A model generated the notes under the pieces. It did not search any database, was not told the DNA's origin, and saw only the letters and a program-made list of their open reading frames with translations. The translations under genes were made by a program, and so were the position numbers. A stretch of 64,000 nt of DNA from NCBI GenBank assembly GCA_036429605.1, contig CM071590.1, positions 1,674,001 through 1,738,000 on the forward strand, in the 5' to 3' direction. Positions within the stretch are counted from its first letter, which is position 1; every line of letters begins with the position of its first letter. This stretch comes from Cladobotryum mycophilum. Lineage: Eukaryota > Ascomycota > Sordariomycetes > Hypocreales > Hypocreaceae. Below, piece after piece: positions 47,146 through 56,400 of the stretch.

Positions 47146-49177
47146 TCAATTCATATCCATGAGGAGGGGATCCCCAGTAACATTCCAGGCCGTATCACTT
47201 ACAAAATTCGCCCACATCTCTTCATCCAAATCACCCATCATCCACCCCTGGCTCGCATCACCAAGCACTTCCGCTTGGTCTCTCTTTTGTAACTGCAAGT
47301 CGATCAATTCCTTTCCATTCTTGAGCAACCTACATAGCCTCTCCATTGGATCTTCTGGTGGCGACCCACCCTCCGTCATGGACAAGAGCCCCCCTCGACG
47401 ACGAGCAACCAAGTCGTTTAGCTCCTGAATGTGACTCTCGAGTAATTCGTAAAGCGCTAGTTCGGAGACAATAATCTTGGGATTCCAGCCCGGTACTTTC
47501 ACCATGAGAAGTTTCATCGCCGTGATGATGGCAAAGGCTAGGTCTGAGGCACTGAGGACAATGAAGCGCGGCTTTTCGAAACATCGTCCGCCAACACGAA
47601 CATTGAAGAAAGAACGGAGGGATCGTACACACGCCCAGAGAAGTTGTAGGCGATCTGAAAGAGGCATAATAGAAGGGTTGCAGTGCTGGTCTGAGATGGC
47701 AACGTCCATGACGAGGACCTCGGCGATACCCATGTGGTTTAGGAGAGTCGCTGATGGATTGTTAGTCACAAAGTGCAATTTTGAGATGAGATCTACTATT
47801 AAACCTACGGTTATCCTGTAAATGAGGAGGTAACGACTGCCTAAATCTATCAATCTGCTGCTGGAAGGACTGAACCACCATGGTTAGGTGGAGTTGCATC
47901 GTGGGCTGGTTGGGGTCAAAAGCCATTGTCAGTGCAATAGATTGTGTCAGCTGTTGTATCCTGACCAGTTTGATAAGGTATTCATCAGATGAATATTCCA
48001 TGGCGGCCTCTAGGACTTGGCAGTAAGTGTCTAATTGTGATGTGCTCATGAGGGCGTCGGTTTTCTTATTAGTGGTGAAAACTCTGCAATGATATAAGTA
48101 TATGATAGGTCAAAAAGGATTAAAGACTTACAGTGTATTAAGGTAGTATGCCCCTGCATAGGCCCTGATGTGCTCCAGTGTTCCAAATTTGACTGCTTCT
48201 TGAGACGTATGGCAGCCTGGTGAGTTGAGACTCATGCTCATTGATCTTGCTAGGAAGAGAAGATGAGTAAGCTGTGTGCCCTTGAGGGCAACATTGAACC
48301 TAATCACCATAAAGTTAGTCTCATAAAGAGGCTTGCCAAATACCGAAACTTACCAGGATATCATTAACAACAAGGCCTGTAACAAGTCTAAACTTTGCAC
48401 TCCCTCCATAAAAGACGCCTTCATCACGTCGTTCAATAGCTCATGGCCCAACCGCAGCTGCCTCGAGGCATCAAAGAAACAACTTGTCATCATAACAGCC
48501 TTCCACAAAAATGGCTTTTGTTGTTTCAGTTCGGCCGCCGTCATGTGAGGCGGCATGACCACGAATGGAAATAGCGAGCCGTAAATATCATGATACTGAT
48601 TGAGCAATATCCCTGCCTCGCTCGGCAGCGGCCACACACTATCATACTCTTTGAATACCTCTGGACTCCATGCTGAGGCCTCGCTGCTTTCTAGCCCGGG
48701 TGAGCGAGGGGAAGGAAAAAGATGCCTGAGCGACATCTTGTCGCCGCATTTGGTGGGCGGTGGAACAACGGCCGATCCATCACTCTCGGACTGCTGCGTG
48801 AGGCCTGGCTGGGCCCCTTCGAATTGAGATGACAGTTCATCTAATCTCTTCTCTAGCTCAGCGACCCTGGATCGCTTAGGCACTTTCTTAGCCCGGGGCG
48901 GAGCCGGAGGACGGGAGAAGCAATCCTTCCTGAGGCGCTGGCATCTAGATGATGATGACGAAGATTAGATATATTGACCCGCAGCAGCAGCCTTGCAAGG
49001 AACGATAATTGCTCCGCTTAGAGTATGGTGGGATGAAGTAGGCTGGGGGTATAAATACCTTTCACACTTGCTGTCTGGTTCAGGACCTGGAATGCATCTT
49101 GCCTTTGCCTTGGCACACGTGGTACAAGCTTTTGGTCCCTTATTTGTGGGCTGCATCATCATGGTGGGTTCGGCCAT
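47146..49177 (-). CDS. Zn(II)2Cys6 fungal transcription factor
   Basis: The CDS is complement(join(47146..47750, 47809..48083, 48132..48299, 48354..48944, 49059..49177)), 585 aa. The binuclear zinc cluster is C18-x2-C21-x6-C28-x9-C38-x2-C41-x6-C48 (ACTTCAKAKARCIPG, SKCERCQRLRKDC); the first intron splits codon 40 inside it. A basic linker (PPRAKKVPKRSR) and a short leucine coiled coil (VAELEKRLDELSSQFEG) follow, as expected for a dimeric DNA binder. The middle holds a fungal-specific domain with LLNQYHDIYGSLFPFVVMP and a downstream helical region. The C-terminus contains EMWANFVSDTAWN, which may be an acidic activation segment. The target genes are unknown; the neighbours do not suggest a pathway-specific regulator. 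Confidence 0.92.
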
Positions 49178-50132
49178 GATATATGAGATGAGTTTAGTCA
49201 GGGTCAGTTGGTAGGTTAAGGGTGAGCGGGTGAGCGAAGTGCGTGAGCAAGTGCGTGTGTGTCCTCAGTTCGGTTATTGGAATGGATGTGTGTTGGATCG
49301 AGTTTATGAGATGAAATCATTGACATCCGTGTCCGTGTCCGCTTGGAAAGCGCGTTCCTTGGTTTTATTTGATTTGGAATCCGGGTTCGTGTAAGACGGA
49401 TGGAGGGAAGGAGCAACGAATTATCTTATCAACGACAGGGAACAAAAATAAGGTATGGTATGTACATGGAGACATGGGGATTTCAACGACGTCAACGACA
49501 ACAACAAACATGAAAATTTATTCTCTCATCTTCTATCATAATCGCATCTCCAATTCATAGAAGACTCGACAAGAAGATAAACGGAAGAAGGTGACGACGC
49601 CTTTCCGGTCATGGCGGACGGCGAAGGCATTCAAGACACGGCAGCGGACTACGATATTGCCCCGGACATCCGTTCCGCACTGGGGGCGGTTTTTGTGGAG
49701 CCTTCCGTAACATTTTTTTTGAGGCCTCATATCTCAGGCAAACATTCAAACTTTGTCATGGGTTCGGTAAGTTTTTCCGCTTCCGGCCAAAGTGCCTCGG
49801 TCTCCGCGGCGCCAAATAGCCAGCTTAATATATAATAGATTACATTGGCAATATTCAGGAAAAGATGGCTCTCCAAGCCACATTTTGTGGACGGATAAAC
49901 ATGTCATTCACGCCAGATGGAAACTTCACTAGACCAATCAAGAAGCTGAAAAGTGTGCTGCAATCTGCAGTGTCACACAAGCACACATATATAATATTGG
50001 TATCCCCGCTCAGCTGAAGCTGGTGGGCTTTTGATCAAAAAAGGTGTCATCAAAAAGGTTATCAAAATAGAATGTAAATCCTTTCGGCATTCCTAGATGC
50101 CGTTCATCATATCCAATCGTTTCCATGTCCAT
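49178..50132. other. Intergenic region between Zn2Cys6 gene and ALAS
   Basis: About 950 bp lie upstream of the transcription factor and downstream of ALAS. A plus-strand ATG frame at 49611-49766 ends in a gtaagt donor and can be joined to 49859-50017 in phase, but the product matches no family I know (see findings). Otherwise nothing is seen. Confidence 0.5.
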
Positions 50133-52036
50133 TTAAGCTGCAACGCCGACAATTCGGTTGGCAGTGTTCAGCTCACGCTGAAGCAAGGTCTCGGTAAGGC
50201 CCTGGTTGGCCTCAGCAGTGGCTTTAACCTCCTTGGCAGTCTGCTCAATGCGGAGCTGCTTGTCCGTCCAAAGAGGGTCCTGCACATTGCCCTCTTCACC
50301 CACACCAATAAAGCCGCCCTCAGCAGCCCACTGTGAGGTGCGCTTGATGTCAAGACGAGTCCAGATTTCGTCCACCGCCGCAACAAGCCAGTCTCTGTGC
50401 TCCTTGGTGTGGCCGGGGGTAGGCGTGATGCGCAGGCGTTCCTGACCAACGGGCACAGTGGGGTAATTGATGGACTGGACGTAAATCCTGTAGTCCTGAA
50501 GCAGCATGTCTGACGCCTTCTTGGCGAGCTCGGCGTTTCCGACCAGGATGGGAATAATGTGAGAAGGGTTGGGAATGACGGGAATGTCCCTAGCATCAAG
50601 CTCTTCCTTGACAGCCCGAGTGTGAAGCTGCTGGAGGCGACGATCACCGTCGTAGTTCATCTGGTATTCAATCGAAGCCCTGGCTCCAGCCATGGTGGCC
50701 GGCGGCAGCGAAGTAGTGAAAATGAAGCCAGGCGCGTGAGACCTGATAAAGTCGACGAACTTGGCACTACCAGCAATATAGCCACCGACACATCCGTAAG
50801 CCTTTCCAAGAGTACCCGTAATAATATCAATGCGGTCCATAACAGTGCCCTGTGGTCTACCCTGGGCATGTGCGTCCCAATCCAGATGCTCAGCTACACC
50901 AGCGCCAGTCGGGCCATACATGCCAACAGCGTGAACTTCATCCAAAAAGGTAATGGCGCCATACTTGTCGGCCAGGTCGCAAATCTCCTCAATTGGGCCG
51001 ATGGATCCGCACATGCTGTAAACAGACTCGAAGGCGATAATTTTGGGGACATGGACCGGAAGAGAGGCCAACTTGGCCTCCAAGTCTGCTATATCATTGT
51101 GCTTGAACACAATCTTTTTACTGTTTGAGTGACGGATTCCCTGAATCATGGAGGCGTGGTTAAGACTGTCGGAGAGAATGACGCATTCGGGAAGCTTGCT
51201 GCCGAGCGTTGCGAGCGTTGCGTCGTTGGCAACGTAGCAAGAGCTGAAGACGAGGGCCGCGTCCTTGGCGTGAAGCTTCGCCAGTGTTCCCTCCAATTCC
51301 ACCGCATGCCTGTTGTGTCCCGAAATGTTCCTCGTGCCCCCGGCTCCGGCACCATATTCGTCCAAGGTCTCGTGCATGGTATTCAAGACTTGAGAGTTGC
51401 GACCCATGCCAAGATAGTCGTTTGCGCACCAGACGGTGACCTTGTCCTCCTTGTTGGCCATGTGGGCGACGGGGAACTCCTTGGCAAGGCGATTGATGTT
51501 GTTGAAGTAGCGATAGGACTTGTCCTTGTGCTTCTTGTCCAATTCGCTAGTATAGAAGCTCTCGTAGGAGAACTTGCCGGCGGAGTTGAAGGCATTGCCG
51601 GTGGCGGCGGCGGGTGAGGCGTCCTTGCGAGGAATTGTCATGCTGGGAGGCAGATGCGCTGCATCATGTGTTAATAGAGAGTGCGCTTCCAAAGGAGGGC
51701 GAGTTGATATGACGTACCATTCTTGCGTCCATCGAGCAATGGGCTGTCAACAGCCCTGGCTTCCTTGTTGCGACTGGTGTGGAGATGCGCCTTGCTGCCC
51801 TTGGACTGCGCCGAGAAAGCACGAATGGCAGCGGCGGCGCCGTACTTGGACGACTGGACGGCCATCGCCTTGCCCATGACAGGGCATCGGTGGGCATACA
51901 GCTGAAGCTTGGACATGGTGCCGCCGCATGGCGAGGCCCTGGGACGAGCGGTGGTGGACAGCGCGCGCAGAGTGGCGGGTGAAGCCGACTTCAAGAAGGG
52001 GCACATGGCCCTGGACTGACGTAGAATGCTATCCAT
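50133..52036 (-). CDS. 5-aminolevulinate synthase, mitochondrial
   Basis: The CDS is complement(join(50133..51658, 51718..52036)), 614 aa; a 59-bp intron splits codon 107. The first about 100 residues are a mitochondrial leader containing two Cys-Pro heme-regulatory-type motifs, AMCPFL (Cys12) and HRCPVM (Cys51). The catalytic part is a class II PLP aminotransferase-fold enzyme: YESFYTSELDKKHKDKSYR, WCANDYLGMG, GAGAGGTRNISGHN, FLDEVHAVGMYG and TGTLGKAYGCVGGY, where Lys392 should bind PLP. The C-terminal segment YVQSINYPTVPVGQERLRI is conserved. It condenses glycine with succinyl-CoA as the first step of heme synthesis in the matrix. The Cys-Pro motifs suggest heme inhibition of import or activity (known for ALAS in general, inferred here). 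The yeast counterpart is HEM1. Confidence 0.97.
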
Positions 52037-53465
52037 GATGTTGGAGTATATCGACGTCTTTCAGCAATTGTTCGGTATATCGTTTGCGAATGCTGAAAGT
52101 GGTTGGTGACGGCACTCAGTATGGTGGTAGTGGTGGTGGATGGAATTTCCAATTGACTGAGGGGTCTCTGTCTGAGTGGCGACGACTGAGAGTCCCGTCT
52201 AACACGTTACGAAAAGAGACTGTGAATGCAAAGCAAGCAAGTAGACTAGCCCTGCAGTCAAGTCACAACAAAGAGCAATGATCTACAATCTTGATCAACA
52301 ATCAATGTGGTTTGGCGAAGAAGACACGAGAGCAGATAAAATATGGAGAGAGAGAGAGAGAGAGAGAGAGGAAGAGAGGGAGGGAGAGAGAGAAGTTGAC
52401 AGAATGTACAAAACGAGGTAGCGGGAAAGTATTTAGGTACTTCACTTCTCCGGATCACTCTGGCTCCGACCGCTCGTGCCGGCCGAACACACTGTTTTAG
52501 AAAAAAACCCTTCTTTGGTTTTGTCAGTCTCTCTTTTTTTTTAACCGGAATCCCCATTTTCTCACTCATTCGCATTCCCACTCACACTAACACCCTCACT
52601 CAATTGAACCACTCAGACCACCTCAATTGTCACCACGCAAGACACTAAGTTGTCCGTGGATTACTTCCCGAATGCCGGCCCTGACCCTCGGAAGCCCCAC
52701 ACGCTAATATGCAGTCTTAGTCTTGTCCGTCTGTCTGTCAGACACGCACCACATCAATTTCAAGAGACACTTGTTCTTCCAGCCACTCAGGCAGAGGATG
52801 ATTCCATCCATTTCCATTGTTGGACGCTTCTCTGGGGAATTGCCTTGATCTCCATTGGCCAGTATTAAGTCCGTGTCCACAATCTCCGTTTGGCTTAACG
52901 TTGCATATGATAATAAATACAAGTAATAGGTAATAATAATAATAATACAAGTAGTCCTACGTAAGTACCTGTACTAGGGAGTTGTGCAAAATTCATCATT
53001 CACCTCGACTGACAACGTGTACAATGACTTTCCAGTGCTTCCCAGTCTTATTATTGCTTTACCCGTACATGTATTCTTACATCTATCCCCAGACCTCGAT
53101 CCCATACCCACCCTCTTCATCATGGTCCCTCTCCAAGGGTAAATCCAGTATACAAAGGAATAAGAAAAGAAATGAAAAAGAAAGAAAAAAGAAGAAGAAA
53201 AGAGGCCGTTCGTTGTGTCGGGGTATCTCTCGTACGATCGTGACTCAAAACCAAACGCCGCAAAACGCCGCACCTCTCCGCACTATGCCGCCGCCATTTC
53301 TCATGCTCTCGTTTCCACATAGCCAAGCCACTATACCCTCTATGTATCTACGCTTCCTGCATCTACCATTGCCGTATATGCTCTTCCATAAACTCCATGG
53401 ACTTGGTCGACTCTGCCCCATACACCATGCATCTATCCACTCTCGGCCGCTACACTCCATGTCCT
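52037..53465. promoter_or_regulatory. Intergenic region upstream of ALAS
   Basis: About 1.4 kb contain the ALAS promoter and the 3' flank of the SNF2 gene. There is a ga microsatellite (listed separately) and an aat run near 52931-52947. Several overlapping short frames exist on both strands, but none has a recognisable product. Confidence 0.5.
52346..52395. repeat. ga/gagg purine microsatellite
   Basis: About twelve ga units continue into gaagagagggagggagagagag about 310 bp upstream of the ALAS start codon. Seen from the gene it is a pyrimidine (ct) tract, common in fungal promoters and 5' leaders. Confidence 0.85.
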
Positions 53466-56400
53466 CTAAGGTCCCTCGCTAGAGTTTCTGGCCAGTGCCT
53501 CATTCGCCCAGGGCGGCAGTCGAAACCCCCGTTGTCTTCTCTTGTCTGCAGCTTGTTGCATCACCTCCAGGTCCTCCCGGGCTCTCGAAGATTGAACGCT
53601 CGATTTTCCTATATTGCTAAGATTCTTTAGCACAGCAGTTAGCATCTCTTTGACTATAACTGTGGGGGTTACAATTCTTCCTACGCTAGGGTCGGGCGAC
53701 TTCATTCTCTGCAGTTGATCTTTTGCCTCCTCATCTGACAGACTGTCCAGAAGCAACGCTCGGCGCTCTACTTCCTCGGCTTTGGCGAGGGCAAGAAAAT
53801 CTGATCGCAATACTCCTGAAGTCATTGCCGCGACGAATCGATCATGGTCAAGTAGCTTTTCGAGCAGGCGCCAACGTAAGTTATCGGGGAGAAATCCTTG
53901 TGACTGTTCCTTAAGAGCTTCGGCAATCCCCATGGTGATTTGCTGAGCGGTCTGTGTGCGTAACTCGGTCGACTCAGATATCGATGAGCCTTCCCCGCCT
54001 TTCAGAATTCCAACAAGTTTAGTCTCAAAGTCATCTTTGGCCTGGCTTCGTGGTTGACTGAAAATACTGCCACTCTTAGAACCTGGTGTCGACTCTAGCA
54101 CCGTCGATGTAGCCCGTGGTGTGGTTGGCAGCCCGTGTACTACGGGTGGCGCGGGCTCGACGTCCCTAAAATACGTGTTTGCACCAGCGATTGGCGGTGG
54201 GGTGGGGATGTGCTGCGAAGACGCCATCGTCTGACTGAATATTTGCTGGAAATTAGTCAAGCGAGGCATGTGGCCTACCTGGGCCGATGATACTTGAAGA
54301 CTGGGCAGCAAGGCTGCCTGTGAAGGCAGCATCCACCTGGTCGCTGGTATTTGCATCGCGGTGGATGGCCCATCATATGCGCCATCCATTGACTGATTAA
54401 CACTTGGAGTTCCAGCGGTAGCAGCCCGCCAATTCTTTGGTGTTTGCCTGGCATCGGCACTTGTGTTGTGTGGCATTAATTCTGCCATTTGTTTCTGTGC
54501 CTGCAGTCTCCCATACCTCTCGGGGTCCTTTCGACGGATAGACTCTAGCTTCATTAGTTCCTCGATTTGTTGATTCATCTCAGGTGTGACCCTTGAACTG
54601 GCGTCTTCCTCTTCAAATGTGTCTGTTGATAAGATCTGCCTAATCGCCTCGCCATTACTATTGTGCTTGATCAATTTATCCAGTGTCCTGTCTCGATTCA
54701 AGAAGGGACTAAGATCACGAGCCGCTACATGCTTGACCGGTTCCAATACGCCGAAGCGTTTGCCCCAGCTAACCGGATTTTTCTTGTCCACAAGACGGGA
54801 AGCGAGCTGCATCTTAAATACTGCTTTATTGTGTAGCACTTCCTCAAAAGTGCCCGCAACGAGCAAGTGATAGACGTAGACTGTTTTTTGTTGTCCGATA
54901 CGGTACGCCCGTCCAATGGCCTGTTGATCAACCACAGGGTTCCATCTAATGTCGAATATGACCACCCGATTAGCACCCTGAATATTGAGCCCTACGCCGC
55001 CGGCTCTTGTTGAAATCAAGTAAACCTCCTGGTTCCCACGATTGAAGGATTTGATCATTTCTTGTCGTTTGCTAATTTTGGTCACGCCGTCTAGTCTGCA
55101 AACAAGCCGCCTTTGCTGCGTCAAGAGGTTTTCCAGATAATTCAACGTCGGAATCGATTGGCTGAACACAAGAACCTTTTCTTTAGCCTGGCGAGCCTCG
55201 TTCAGTATCAAAAGCAGAAGCGCAACCTTTTGAGACAGCTCCGGATTATCCAAGTCTTGCCTATTAGTCTCCTTAAGAACAGCAGAGAGGACGTTTTCGC
55301 TGAGCGATGATTCTGCGTTGTCTCGAGGGTTTTTCCGAATATCCTGAGCCACCTTTTGAAAGCAGCGAGGATGGTTACAAACAAGGGTCAGGTCGTTGAG
55401 GATACTAAAGATTTTTGCTTGCGGCATTTGGTTCTCCAACATTGCAGTCATGTACAAGTCATAGAGCTTCTTCTGCATAGGAGTGGGGGCAACAAAAAGC
55501 ACAAACTCATGCTTAGAAGGCAAGTCGTCCTTGATTGCCGAAATGGTGGCTCGATCCACGATGGGGGCCACGGTCCGCTTTAACACCTCCATCATCTTCA
55601 AGGCCTCTCGCTTGTCAGCAGGCCCGCTGTCGGACCATAGACCTTGTTGAATTGGATGGGAGTATATGTCGCGAAACTCTTTGGGAGGACCAAGGAAATT
55701 CGGCGCCACCCAGTCTATCATTGCGTAATACTCCTCGACATTGTTGGAAAGTGGTGTACCGGTCAAGGCAATCCGACTTCTAGTCCGAAACTTGGCGCAA
55801 ACTTGGTTAACCTTGGTGTTCGGGTTTTTGAGAGTATGGGCTTCATCAGCAATGACAATGTTTGGCGTATTAGTCAATGCGTCCTCAATATCATCACCAT
55901 CTTCCCCGCTGTCAGCAGTCCTCTTGAACATATCATAGCCAATAATGATTAGTCCACCGTCTTGTGCCCAGTCTCGTATGGTTGAAAGACGGTGCGGCCG
56001 TGACATGGACGACTCAACCTTCCGAACACTGCCAAGAAGGCCTTGGGGTGCCCACAGCAGCACCTCGTCCATCCAATTATCGACCAATCCAGATGGACAC
56101 AAGACCAAGGTTTGAGATTTCCTCAAATCTTCTGGAATCTGGTTTCTAACGGAGACATCGTCTGAAGTCGCGGCTTCAATGATGGAAACAAGAAAAGTAA
56201 TGACCTGCATAGTCTTCCCAAGACCCATGGTATGCGCTAGAAGGCATCCCTGGCGGACACTGGCGTCACGAATGATTTGGTTCCATAAGAATCGCACGCC
56301 ATTAATTTGATGGTCCTTAATTCGCCTTCCGATGTCCTCGTTGACGTAAATAAGCGCTTGATCCTCTTGCTTGCTTTCATTGATGATGAGTCGAGACTTA

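Noticed and set aside
44447..49177. Pathway cluster of THI6 with the Zn2Cys6 factor
   Set aside because: The two genes are separated by a tRNA and convergent flanks; nothing in sequence ties the factor to thiamine genes.
52982..53482. 166-codon plus-strand open frame between ALAS and the SNF2 gene
   Set aside because: Low-complexity Lys/Arg stretch and 3' overlap with the SNF2 gene; no family resemblance.
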